A DNA stretch of 64,000 nucleotides from Actinomucor elegans (lineage: Eukaryota; Mucoromycota; Mucoromycetes; Mucorales; Mucoraceae). Positions 23,597-35,915 of the stretch are shown one piece after another. The notes under the pieces are model-generated. The model saw only the letters and a list, made by a program, of their open reading frames with translations, ran no database searches and had not been told where the DNA came from. The stretch is taken from contig JAMSLZ010000009.1 of NCBI GenBank assembly GCA_026027325.1, positions 1,240,001 to 1,304,000 of the forward strand, written 5' to 3'. The translations under genes and the position numbers were made by a program. How positions within the stretch are numbered: the stretch's first letter is position 1; every line of letters begins with the position of its first letter.

Positions 23597-25373
23597 CAAT
23601 GTCTATTTTTTTTTGTTTTTTTTTTTTTGTTTATTAAATAAACTATCTAAAACGGAAGAAAGTACACAATACATAAGAAGCAGCTGTATTTCGCTAATGA
23701 ATCGTCTTTATGCAGCTTGTTCAATATGTACAACGTACGTAATAGTTACATAGAGTAGACAAGCATAGTATACGCCACCTAAGAGTGTTACTTTATTACA
23801 ATTATGCTTTGATTGAATAAGTTTTTCTTAAAACTGATTGCTTATTCAATTTATCTAGTTTGAAAATATTCGTAATATTTTCATTTTACCTTTCTCCCCC
23901 TTGAGACATCATGTATTGGTCAGAAAAGTGCAACGAATTGAGTTCGATGGGATGATATACATTCAAAAAGTATGATGCTCAATGGTTTCTGTGCAAACCA
24001 AATGATACACTTTAACAAGTTGGTTTTGTTAATTATTTCAGTTTTGGTCTCTCGTAAATTCACTTTGGGCATAGTTCTTTTCTTTCTCTGACCATGGTTT
24101 CGGCCTTATATTCATCCCTGAACTCTGGCCTCACACAGGAAATACCGCTAGCCGATTACTTGCTGAAATTGTCTTTTTTCACCATCGCTTCATTTCAATG
24201 AATAAAACGATTTCTAGATCTTCCCCTTTAGTTAGTGCTAAAAGGAGCATTCTACAAACCCAATTTTATCTCAAGTATACGCCTTTAAAGCATCTGGTAT
24301 AAAATATGCTATTGATCGAATCTACTAGTCCTCATCAGCCCTAGCTACCGAATATGCTTGAACTCCATTATAAGTATGCTTAAATAAAATCCATTGTAAT
24401 GGACATATATTAAGCAACTAAAAAGAATGTGCTTATTTTAACAACAAATATTATGGAGTGCACGGTGTCTTTATACTTTTATTGCCCAGACTGGATCAAA
24501 TTTATAATATGCGTTCCTCTATAAAGAAAAAAAGTGATAAAATAAAGGAAAATATAGTATCTACAGGTTATTTGTTGACCCAAAGGATAAAAAGAGAGTC
24601 TATGTGATTGTGGAGAGAGAGAGAGAGACGGAAACGGTTCATAATGTTATATGCTATCAATTTCAGAGGATATGCTTATTTGCACTATAAAAACGAATTG
24701 CTTAGTAGAAACAAACAGATAGCCAGCCTTTGAATCACAATTGGAGAAAGGCATGTTAAAAAGTTCTGTTTTTTTTGTCAATTCCAATAATTCTGGATTG
24801 GATGTATGTTCAGAATAAACAGAAAATCTCCTTAAACATGTTACTTGATTATAAGTAATTCAGTATATTGTGTTTGTCGTTAACTATATAGATAATTGCA
24901 AATTATATGCATTTCATTTTACTGAAATCAAAAGGTCGGTAGATCTCTTGACCGATCCTAATCAAATGTTGCATCTGATCAGTAGTCCATGTTCACAAAG
25001 TGCCGCACCGTTGGGTAAACCTTTGTTTTTTATTCTTGTGAATCCTATTTATTAAATGACAATATATATATATAACTTCTGGCATGGCAAAAGAATTATC
25101 ATAAAGTTCAACAAGCTTGCAAAGTGTTTGATCGCTTGTGTTACCTAGCGTTGCATAATTGACAGTTGTATTTATCAAAGAGAATATCTATTAGATCAGT
25201 AAACTGATTCCATTTGAGTGAAAACCCTGCTTTACTTCTTTCTTGTTCACGTGCCTATCGATGTTTTAAATGGTATTACGTAAAACTTGAGACATTATTA
25301 CTTGGATAAAATATACACTCACACACCCTCTAATTCTATACTGCCTTTTTTTCATTATTATTACATTTCAACG
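23597..25373. other. Gene-free spacer
   Basis: No gene is supported. It holds the 3' flank of the fucosyltransferase-like gene, an AG-repeat near 24618, and a strong dispersed-repeat copy at about 24932-25008. The last ~90 bases are the leader of the acyltransferase gene; there is no in-frame ATG before 25374 in good context. Confidence 0.55.
24932..25008. repeat. Dispersed ~75-nt repeat, copy near 25.0 kb
   Basis: GGTCGGTAGATCTCTTGACC, ATCAAATGTTGCATCTGATC and CCATGTTCACAAAG match the family consensus in order and spacing. Confidence 0.65.
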
Positions 25374-26870
25374 ATGAGTGATACGCGCTTAAGTGGACTA
25401 GATACCTTGTTTCTCAAAGCAGAACATCCACGACGGCTCATGACAGTCACTTCTATTTGGACATTTAACCATCATCCTGACCCAAAACCAGTCTACAAAG
25501 TACTTGATACATTATGTGCAGACTATCCAAGATTCGCCAAAATACCTCGTCACGAAGGTTTCTTTCGTACTGCTAGCTGGGTCGCGCCTATTGACTGGCA
25601 CCCTCGAAAGAATGTCATTTTCCATACGCTGAAAGAACCTACAAAAGAAGCTCTTCTCAAATACTGCACTGAACAAGTGAGCATCATTATGATTTAAAAG
25701 CTATCGCGCTAACCTATAGAGTTAGGTTGTTACACCATTTGACCATGCCAAACCTCTTTGGGAACTGCATGCTATCTCAGGCCTCAGCGATGATCGTTGC
25801 GCGTTCTTTTGGAAAGCACATCATACATTGGCAGATGGTGAAGGCTTCATTCGCAGTTTGTTGAGTACCACATCACTCGGTGCCATACTCAAGGAATCGG
25901 AACAGCAATTTATAGTTGCGCATCGCAATAAAAAGGAGCATAGATCTTATCTGGAAACACAGGTACCGCAGACAAAATCGTTTATTACTGTCTGTTTGTC
26001 CATGTTGTATATGGTGATTTGGCAGCTGTGTGTTTATGGTTTGACTGTTTGTCATGACATGTATTCCTTGCTACTTTGCATTTTACCTATTCTTCGAAAA
26101 GATTTGTATTATCCTGGGCTCCAGTCACCCGAAAAAGAAATGGCATGGTCAGAAAATGTTAGTATCAAGGATATCAAACTAGTACGTCAAGCCTTTGGCG
26201 GTACGCTCAACGACGTCATGTTGGTAGTTTTAACAAGATGTATGAAGCGCTATTTGGAAAATGAAGCTCAAAGGAAAGACGATTATGTTTGCTTTTTCAT
26301 TCCTGTCTCTTTGCGTCAACCGAATGATTGGAGGTACCTGATATAACTTAATAGGAAAAAAAAAGTGTTCTCAACTGTATTTATTATAGTCTCCGTAACG
26401 TAGTAAGTGGCGCATGGGGGTTTTTTTCAATGAAAGATCTCAGTACAAAGCAGTTATTAAAGCAAGTTCAACGTGAAATGTTAGCCATTAAAACATCATG
26501 GATGCCTCAACTATTATATTCATGTCTGCAATGCATGTTTGTACCAGGACTATCACCATCGCCTTCAGTGTACAGCGGTTTCTGTGATATCCCACACGGT
26601 ATATTTACCAATGTCCCTGGTCCTACCATTCCTATTTCTTTTGCCGGAGAGCAAATACAAGAGTACCGAACGTTCCCTCCTCAGAGCGGAAAAGGGTCAA
26701 TTGGTATTGCACTTATTTCATATTGTGGCCAAGTCAGTATTGGTGCTATTGCTGATGTACATCAAAACTATCCACATTTGGCAGAAGGCATTTGTCATAG
26801 GTTTTGTCAAGAGTTTGATATTATATTAGAAGAAGCAAAGATGGAGATTTCAAAAAAAAGTACCTTTTAA
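25374..26870 (+). CDS. Wax ester synthase/diacylglycerol acyltransferase (WS/DGAT) family
   Basis: Three exons, 25374-25676, 25726-26333 and 26390-26870, with 49- and 56-nt introns encode 463 residues. The start at 25374 gives MSDTRLSGLDTLFL, the usual family opening (LSxxDxxFL). The catalytic motif HHTLADG is at residues 133-139, where the second His is the general base that moves an acyl group from acyl-CoA to a long-chain alcohol or diacylglycerol. A hydrophobic stretch at about 190-230 fits an ER or lipid-droplet membrane association. GTLNDVMLVVLTRCMKRYL and FTNVPGPTIPISFAG in the C-terminal half are typical of the family's second domain. It probably makes neutral storage lipid; substrate preference cannot be told. 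Confidence 0.9.
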
Positions 26871-27042
26871 GCATAATAAATGGGGGAAAAATATCAAAAA
26901 ATGGGGCGAGATTCTTGACTGGGATTGAATGGAAGATTGTGGGGGGGGGGAAGAAGGCCGAGAACAATGAGGCTGGTATTATATATTGGCTTTAGCAAGG
27001 ATATTTGCCCTTTTCTTTTTCTTTAACTTTCTTCTTACAATA
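26871..27042. other. Short intergenic region with G-run
   Basis: 172 bases between the acyltransferase stop and the next start. It contains a 10-G run at 26941-26950 and a TATATT motif at 26981. Frame-compatible TTG codons upstream of 27043 are not accepted as starts. Confidence 0.5.
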
Positions 27043-27768
27043 ATGAGCTTGCTATTGAACGATATTCATTTGCCATTGCTTATCAAGTCGACGTTGGCTG
27101 AACATGCGCAATACAAGACATTACCGTGGAATAACCTTGATCAACTCTCTAGTCTATGGGGAGGTAAAAACCAAACCATCCACAGCAATCTCCAAGATAA
27201 TTAACCATTTGCCCTATTAGTTTTCACAAAATGTAAGAAGAATATCAGAGATGGATTTCGCTTAGAGAACCTTTCTTGGCGCCTATGGTACCGCCAGTCT
27301 GTTTTACAAAAGAAAGTAGAACCAAAGACCTCGGAGGATATCGATTTCGGCTCAACCGCTACTACTGCCGTAAACAAATTGACTCGCTCTCGATCTTTAC
27401 CTAATCTTTCTCAATGGTCTCAGCAAAAAAATTTGTTAGATACACCTAGAGTGGCAAGCCAACCGCAATCTCAGCAGCAAAAGTTCTTTATTCCACCTAC
27501 TTTTGAAGAAGAAGAAGAGGAACAGGAGGAGGAGGAGGAGGAACCCATCATGATAGTAAAGAGGCCAAAATTGACGTTTACAAAGAAGAAAGACATCGCT
27601 ACTCCTACTACAAATAATTCTCTGCTTCCTAAGCCTGTATCGCTGTTAACAGATATGTTACAACGTACAACCTCCTCCAAAGAGTCTTCTAGTGGCTCTT
27701 CTTCCGGTCTTCGCCGGTGTCAGTCTCGTTACTGTCGCTTAGATCAGTTCTTCCTGAACGCCGTATAA
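27043..27768 (+). CDS. DUF1752/AreA-N-like regulatory protein
   Basis: Two exons, 27043-27163 and 27221-27768, around a 57-nt intron (GTAAAA...TTAG, phase 1), encode 222 residues. The splice joins LW to GVFTKCKKNIRDGFRLENLSWRLW (about residues 38-64). This is the short conserved block found at the N-terminus of AreA-type GATA factors and in the fungal DUF1752 family (pattern: trafficking block, then basic ExLENLSWRLW). No GATA finger follows. Instead there are a Ser/Gln-rich linker, an acidic run of Glu (about 118-133), a basic TFTKKKD patch and a Ser-rich tail. A regulatory role in nutrient signalling is inferred from the family only. Confidence 0.8.
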
Positions 27769-30700
27769 TCCTATTTTTTCCCTTATGGAAAGTAGGAATA
27801 TTATTTATTGTACTATTTATTCCTCTCTGCATTTACATCCTTTTCTAACTATATACACAGCCGCTTCTTCCCTCTTTATTGTATTCCCTCTGTTTTATTT
27901 ATTTTACACCTTGATCTTCATAATAAAATTACTTACTATTACTATTTATAATTATAACCAGTGTTACCTGCAATCTCTCTTTTTTTTATAGTTTTGTACC
28001 TGACATAACTCTATTTTCGCCCCACATGAGTGCTATCTGTATTATATATATTTATATAGTGGGCCACTTGTCAAATTCCTAATGGTTCCAAATCCCTGAA
28101 ACGGTCATAGGAACACCCTATGGACGATAGTAATATTATTTTATAATTATTTATGCACCACGCGTATAATTCGGTTTTTAATTAGACTAAAAGAAAAAGA
28201 GTTTTTTAGCCATTGAAGATGATAAACTATCAAAAACTTAATAATGCACCAAAGAAGCTGAACTACATCTGTAGTCTTGTGAGGTACAGTGGTTCATACC
28301 GAACTTGACATGCTCATCTCATGTAGCATTAAGCCGAGATTGGTCGAAAGATCTTTTTTGTACTAGTTCACTACGCTAAACTTCTGTCCTGTTACTGAAA
28401 ATTTTGACTCAAGGGTTGAAATAATAAACATGAAAATCAAAGCCTTGGTATACAGATCGTCAGTCGCAAAGTGAGTATTCAAGTTTTTGAATATTATATA
28501 ATTTGTACGAGGTTAAAAGGAAGAAATAACTTACTCCACCTAGCATAAACATCATATGATCGGAGTTATTTTCTATTCTCTATTTCATCATATTGTTGTC
28601 AAAAATATTCATCATAAGGAGTATATTAAGTTCTATATATTCTCCGAAACCGAAATCTTTATCTTGCTTTGTTATTGATTTACAAGTATCTTTGCAGTGT
28701 ATGACTTTTATCGAAAATGTCATTGATGACTCGGATTCACCTGATGTCAGCCAATGAAACCAAAGTTACACTCAACACTTTTACACTCAGAAAATAAGGG
28801 GTAAACAGCAACCACAAAAGATAATAGATACTAAATCTTGTCGCGCCAAAATAATCAAAACAACAACATAATCGACATGCTCAAAATGACAAGACAACTT
28901 ACCAATGTTTAGCTAAGACACAATGAAAATCTACATATACTGGTAAATAAAGAATATTTAACCGGTTAGCGTGGTTCATAATATTTTCACGCTTCAAATA
29001 TCCTTTTAACCTGAACGGATCAATACGTGCCTATTTTATGTTTTCTTTTCTTATCGTCTGCCTGCTCCCATTACCTATTGTAAATGCTAAACCTCATCAA
29101 CTAAACCGCAACTAGCAACGGTTTTGTTTGCTCTTTGGGGACATTCTTTGCTGAACATTCTGTATACATCTAACTTGTATAATGTAATGGTCACGTCGCA
29201 GAAAGGCGAAGCTTAATTAGTTGCAGGCAACTACTCTGAATATAATCTAGTAAACAAACACGAGAATAAACTGAGACGAGCTGAAAAATCTACAGATCTA
29301 TAGTTATAGTAAACATGGAATGCATGCTATCGTTGTGTCGATGGTTAATGTATAATATACTTGTTGGATAACCTTGAATGGTTATGACATTTCTAGTAAA
29401 CATTTTGTAAAATATCTAGGAAGCGAATGCAACATTTAAGCAGGACCTATTGAGAAATCTACTATTCTTTACATTCAATACATGAATTTAATGTAATTTT
29501 TGCAAAGTTGGTTAAAATAGTGTGTTCATTGAATTCCAGTGAGACAGCGTTTCTGGTATGATTGATAGAAGCTACTGAACGTTTTAATAAGTGGATGCAA
29601 TATTAAATTGAAATCAACTGATAGATTCTTTTTGTATTAAATAGGTATTTATTGAATTAAATTAAGACCTATCGATTATTATCTTTTAACCTATAGTTAT
29701 TGCTAAGGGTACCCCAAAATGATAATCTCAGCTGTAGTAGACATCCAAAGTAAAGAAGGCGCGGCAAGAATACATGTATAATGGTATGTCCGGATCCCTT
29801 GAAAGACGGCGTCTATCAAATGAAGATGGTGATATCTGTACTGGCGAGGCAGCTAATCAAGTTCTAAATCAATACAGGTAGTTTCATGAAAGAGTAGGGT
29901 TCTCCATATTTCGTCCAGATTTGGGAAGAATTGGTAGATTTATAGACCGTAATTAAATTTAAAAGTGAACTTAATAAAAATAAAATAAAATGAAAATCGA
30001 TGTATATCGACTTTTTTATAGTCTGCATCGATCTACGACGATATTTACAGTCTGTAGAAACCCACAACAAACTGATTTGCTATTGGGATTTACATCGATT
30101 TACAGTAGTAGTTCAAGTAGTAGCCAATCATAATAAGGCTAAGCCCTGCTAACGAAGTTTAGACCGATGATTTAAGGTTTGATGTAATTAAACCCAGAAC
30201 CATTACTGTGTTTTTTATCAAAATGTTTAAGTGCCGTCAAGGAACTTTTGAATATATTTTTTAATCTGCCAGCAGCTAATAATTATTCCGTTGAAAATCA
30301 AGATAAAAGTACAGACTCGTCCAATCCATCGGTTTTGCCTTGCGTTATACTATTAGGATATGTTCAGGATAAACTACTATGCCTACTATATCCTGTATCT
30401 CATTTCAACTCAATGAGTATAGAAGCTCTCAGTTCTTTTTCTCTTCTCTTTATCTTTATTTTAAGCCACATTTGTAGCTTTTATAATGTCATGTATCCCG
30501 AAACTCATATTATTGAGCTCGTTACTCCATTTGGACGCATAACTCTATTTTTAAAAGGTCAATAAACTATTGCTTTATTCAAAAAAAAAAAGGTATGCGT
30601 AAAAAACACCCAAATCGCGTTCCGTTTTCACAATTCTAATCTAGCTTGATAATAAAGAAAATGATAAAACGAGAAGATTAATGTATCGCAATCTTTTTTC

Positions 30701-31946
30701 CTCTGTCCAAGCAAAATTGACAGAATGCATAGCATATCTAGAGAACAACTACATAAAATTTAGCATTCTAAAATTCTGTCAACAGTTTTCAATTACTACC
30801 AAGAAGCTAGTTATCTCCAGATTCAAATCTTCAGTAGCTTAGATTGGTAGAAGTTTAAAAACAAAAGGAAACAATAAACCATTGATCTCCTGGGTTTGTA
30901 CTTATAATAAAGGTAATATAATCCAGGTAAATGAAGCGCTACTTTAGTTATATATACTTGTTTGCTTAATGACCGTTTGCATAATTTATCTTACAAACGA
31001 ATGTACTTTGTGATTAGAAAGGAATTAGTGAAAAAGATCGAAGATACGTAAATTAGGCTCTAGATATCACTGTAATATCTGAGGTCCGATTAGGTAATCG
31101 ATTAATAGTTTATAGTAAATTATGTTTTTGTATAATAGGATAATTATTTATTCATGAAAACTTGTGGGATATTTATACTATTTCTAAATACTGCGGATTA
31201 TTCATAATATGTTAATTTATAAGCTAAAGACTTTCTAGTTGCTACGCATCGAATATGCCAGAAGTGATTTACTTGTACTGTGCAAGTGGTTTACGTAGTC
31301 GGAGTCTATTACAATCACTTGTCTAATAAAAAGAAGATACATTGGCTGATATTTATTGCATGACTCTTCGCTCTATACAATTTCATGCAGTTATCGAGTT
31401 CCGAATCCTTACTTTTTTTTAAATTTTTTTTTTTACCTATGCTAGTACACTTGCTTCTTTTAATTAAAAGCTCTTGCACATACACACGAAGTATATCTAG
31501 AGGGACAACAGCATTAAGAGAAATAGCTAAAGACCATAGAAAGGATTCCTAAAATTTGAAATTAAAAATTCTCTCTACCCTCAATATATTACACAACTTG
31601 GAAAGCTGCAGCATGATTAATTATAAGATTCGCATTATACTAAGTATTAAGCTTTACCTAGTATGGTTAAGCATGAAAAGAGAATAGACAAAGAAGGATG
31701 TAATGATAATGGGCAAAAAATGAGAAGAAATTGATAGCAAAGAAGACAAGGTATTTATTACCGATAGCATATAATATATTATAAGGTTGCTATGAACAGC
31801 AGTATAAAAGTAAAATAATGAATATTCAACGTATCATGCAGCAAGTTCCAGTACTAAAATGGGTGTGTCTCCAACGTATGTTGTTCGTAATTCGGCATAT
31901 TGTCAGAGATGAACGCGAAAAAAATGGACTGCATAGGGGGGGGGGT
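27769..31946. other. Gene desert, first part
   Basis: No gene is supported in about 4.2 kb. It holds a good dispersed-repeat copy at about 28285-28356 and a weaker one near 29555-29632. Short frames (for example 30248-30565) lack an ATG in good position or any recognisable content. Confidence 0.6.
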
Positions 31947-32755
31947 TTGATTAAACTCGCATGGCTACTGAAGCATAATACCCAAATTATTGTAGTCCAT
32001 ACGTTAATCCTGCTATAACAAAGTGGCAGCTAAGAAGATTCACCTTCCTAGAACCAAATCCTCTATTATAAGTACAACGACTTTTACATTGTTGCACCTC
32101 CAAGATACGTATTGAAGCAGTTACCCCTATGCCAAAGAAAAAAGAAGACACAAGCCAAACATGCATTCATTTAGATTCAGTTAGTTATTTGCTCTATACA
32201 AAAGCAAGTATTCTACCTTTGACTCGGAAATGCGGACATTCTTAGGTTACATAGGAGCTTGATTAAACTCGCATGGCTACTGAAGCATAATACCCAAATT
32301 ATTGTAGTCCATACGTTAATCCTGCTATAACAAAGTGGCAGCTAAGAAGATTCACCTTCTTAGAACCAAATCCTCTATTATAAGTACAACGACTTTTACA
32401 TTGTTGCACCTCCAAGATACGTATTGAAGCAGTTGCCCCTATGCCAAAGAAAAAAGAAGACACAAGCCAAACATGCATTCATTTAGATTCAGTTAGTTAT
32501 TTGCTCTATACAAAAGCAAGTATTCTACCTTTGACTCGGAAATGCGGACATTCTTAGGTTACATAGGAGCTTGATTAAACTCGCATGGCTACTGAAGCAT
32601 AATACCCAAATTGTTGTAGTCCATACGTTAATCCTGCTATAACAAAGTGGCAGCTAAGAAGATTCACCTTCCTAGAACCAAATCCTCTATTATAAGTACA
32701 ACGACTTTTACATTGTTGCACCTCCAAGATACGTATTGAAGCAGTTACCCCTATG
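31947..32755. repeat. 312-bp tandem repeat, two full units and one partial
   Basis: Unit 1 is 31947-32258, unit 2 is 32259-32570, and unit 3 is truncated at 32571-32755 (185 bases). The units differ at only a few positions, for example CCTAG/TTAG near 32047/32359 and TTACCCC/TGCCCC near 32121/32433, so the duplication is recent. No reading frame spans the unit. A 10-G run precedes unit 1. Confidence 0.95.
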
Positions 32756-33399
32756 ACAAAAGAAAGAGGGAAATATTCGTTGGACTCTCTTCACCTCAGA
32801 AAGAGTTTACTGTAGCAGTCGCGCCTGCAAAAATACTGACGTAACCCATCTTATAAGCTAGACTTTTAATTGGCCGTATTGACAGTAGGGTAATTCTCCA
32901 AATTAGGAAGGTGTGCTGTGGATAGGTAATCAGCAGTGAATTATAGAAAAGTTGGACCCCATAAACCTACCTTTCGAGAAAGAAAAATCTCTATTACTAT
33001 GGTTTTATAAATATATATACTCTAGCCAAGCCGTTTTACATAAATTCAGGCACAAATGTATGAATTTGATGATTATTCAATAAACTTTCACCCCTAACGC
33101 AGCTTTTCTCGAAGGTAAGATGGTGTTTCCCAGAAAGACCTGATAATGTTGTATTTGCAAAGGTAAACGCTTGCCACCCGGAAAAGACAGCACAATCTTT
33201 GGAGATAGGAGTAGGAAAAAAGTACGAATTTCGCAATTTAAACTGTATATGACAATTACATTGACTATGCATGCAGCAAGTTGAGCACTCTGGTAACATA
33301 TAACTTACATATCCTTCAACTCGCTAATGTTGACTTCCGAAGGCGATTTGATTGTTTTTTTTTGATAGATAAATGAAGTATTTAAACGAGCCCATTTCT
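32756..33399. other. Spacer between tandem repeat and transposase relic
   Basis: About 640 bases of AT-rich sequence. A Cys-rich minus-strand frame at 33036-33299 is of unknown meaning and not accepted as a gene. Confidence 0.45.
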
Positions 33400-34680
33400 C
33401 AAAGAATGCTGAACAAGTGCTTTGTGATAGCTAGGAGAAACAGAATCGCAAGCTTCCGTTATTCTCGTGGTTAAATCACTGGTGTCGTCAAATAAGCTTA
33501 AATTAACCTTACTCTGAATCACAGATCAAAAATTCTCAATTGGGTTGAGTACGAGGAAGTAAGGAGAAGAATAAATGCATATATGTCCTCTCTATAATCA
33601 TTCCACTTATTTCATCGGCTGTATGAATGGGAGTGTTGGCCAAGATCAAATAAAAGCCTTTCATTTCTTCAAATAAATCGATTTTGCTCGAGATTTTGTG
33701 GATAAATTTCAGATAATGTCAAGCGACAGTTTCTTTTGGAGTGCGCTTGCTGGAATTAGTGAGAGCCTTTCCTTTACGACCAACATCATTAGTTTTGATT
33801 CTTTCCAATATTTGGGGTCCCTGAGTTCTATCGCCACCGCAGAGTGAGCGCTAATTGCTCACAAAATAGTGTGTGATATTCCCTGATAGAGGCTGTAGTG
33901 CCTATTACTAGAATGCCCTTTTTTTGGCCAACCTTCGAGTGGTCTCATGTTGATGTTAAATCTTGATTCGTCTATAAAAACATAGTTCTCAAGAAAGCTC
34001 ATATCTGTTTTACTCCATTCTTCAACCCATGCTTTTCGATTCGTAAGTTTTAATTCATTATTTTCTGCTACAGGATGATGGGTTATTTTTTTGAATGAAA
34101 GATTGCATTCGTTCTTTAAGAAAGCTTGAATACTGGAATACTTCAAAGTGAAGGCTTTGAATTTCTCAGTAAGAGACGGGACTGCATCACTCACTCAATC
34201 TTGAGAATTGCTTATCGTAAAAATTGATCAGGTAAATCTTGCGCTTTTCAAGTTGACATGTCTTCCTGTTCATTTTGTTCGTTGCTTTTCAGGTATATTC
34301 CAGTCTTTATCTTTTTTGAATCTCTTTCTCCATTTTTAAGCTGTCCGTTCGGCAATTTCGCCAGCTAGTCTTTCAGATTTCGCAGTGCTGTAAAGCTTCA
34401 CTCAGTTGTAATACACAAAAAAGAAGCTTTTCCTCACTACTATAGTTATTATATGTCGTTTACTATTTCTTTACTGTTTCTGCAAGATTGCCATGTCTTC
34501 CATTTTAGTGTCTAAATCTTTAGTTAGCGATTCTTCTGGCCCCTGAGATTCGCAGTAACAGTTAATATTAGTTAAGGTTTGCAAATGGTATGGATTAACA
34601 TCCTCTTCCAAATCCATAATGTTATTTCTATTTTGGTCATATATTTTCCTTTGCCTCCTTGTAGAGAAAAATAGCACACG
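33400..34680 (-). pseudogene. Decayed Tc1/mariner-type (DDE) transposase
   Basis: The minus strand carries a transposase in fragments with stops and frame changes. Near 34471-34677 is a possible N-terminal piece; near 34200-34400 is a basic helix-turn-helix-like stretch (ERTAKKWRKRF). At 33859-34194 is a clear core, with FLENYVFIDESRFNINMRPLEGWPKKG-type catalytic context: the first catalytic Asp lies in VFIDESRFN near residue 74 of that block. At about 33530-33570 is FLVLNPIENF, which corresponds to the third catalytic region (usually YSPELNPIEQFW). It is broken by several stops and cannot be functional. I did not find terminal repeats for it. Confidence 0.8.
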
Positions 34681-35915
34681 TTTTTGTTCTATTATCAGAT
34701 TATAGATATGAAGGCTTCACTTTTTTTTTCTAATAAAAAAAAGCTCTTTGGCACTGCTTTCACTGTGAGTAATTCGTGTGTCTGCTTGAAAATGAGTAAA
34801 TGTTTTACTTTGATCCAGAATGTAAGAGACGCATATACTATAGTATATGCATTTTACTTATAGTCACCATTATCTTCAAAGCCTTCCCTTTCTTTACTTG
34901 TAGCCATGCTTAGATGAATTTTCTTTCCAGTCTTAATGATATACACAATGGTCACAATGTACACTTGTTTATTATATTGTAAGCCAATAAAAATCCAAGG
35001 CATTACTTCATTAACACGCAAATACATTATATTTACGTAACTGCAGAAAGCTTATCAAACATATACATACCACTACCCATAGTAAGACGGTACGCGTCTT
35101 GGTATTGCTAAACCATATGGAAACAAGTGTTTATCTGAATTAAAGCTTTTGATAATTATAAGCTACAAGTTAAAACAGTTGGCTCTTGTTACTGCATAAA
35201 AGAGAGCTGCCCTACATACAGTCTTACCTTATCTGGATTATCAGGTAGTTTAGATATATATATTTGTGTTGATCAACGGCAACTTTTATATATTTTTTGC
35301 TATTCAATGTTTCATTCCAGCATTTGATAAAAGTCAACCTATTCGCTTTAAAGTTTAGATCTTTGAAATTAGTGACATTTACGTATTGTAAAAAAAAAAA
35401 AAAAAAAAAGCAAAAGTAAAAGCACAACTAGTTGGTGTAACTAGTTTACCGTCTTTCAAGTTCTGAGTTCTATTAAGCTATCATGCATGTGTATATAACT
35501 CAAATTTATGAGCACAGACCACACGACTAAGCTAGAATGCCAGAGCAGAAGGTTTGATAGCTATGGTCATTCGCATAGTATAATCTCTATAATAACTGCT
35601 TCAGACCAAACTAAGCTTTTCGTATTGACCTTTTACTAGAATATGATAGTGGTTATATTATAAGGAAATGTAATTTAACTCACCTGAAATAAACGTCCGT
35701 ACTTTTGTTTCATAAACAAAAGAAGGATATGTCCAAGTTTTCATGTATACTAATGTTATTGGAACGGAAGAGGCCGTATATTATTGTAATAAAGATACAA
35801 AGACATATCCCACTACGCACTTACAGTAATATATAATTGTCGATCAAAACAGATTCAATGGAAACCATTTTTTTTCTCACTCTTTCTTTCTCAAGTATAT
35901 CACTTCTTTTACAAA
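34681..35915. other. Spacer upstream of the cyclin gene
   Basis: No gene is firmly supported. At 35228-35395 on the minus strand a ~55-codon block (VNVTNFKDLNFKANRLTF...) ends at a consensus donor AG|GTAAG, but it has no convincing partner exon. It is preceded, on the minus strand, by a T-run. The last 40 bases are the T/C-rich leader of the cyclin gene. Confidence 0.45.

Noticed and set aside
30248..30565. 105-codon plus-strand frame
   Set aside because: It opens with TTG, its first ATG is in the middle, and hydrophobic content comes from T-rich DNA.
31947..32755. Possible CRISPR-like array
   Set aside because: The 312-bp units are contiguous with no unique spacers; it is a tandem duplication.
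33036..33299. Cys-rich minus-strand frame near the transposase relic
   Set aside because: No family match, no start context, and it lies beside decayed transposon sequence.
35228..35395. Minus-strand coding-like block ending at a consensus donor
   Set aside because: The donor is good but no acceptor-bearing partner exon gives a continued frame, so it is not called a gene.
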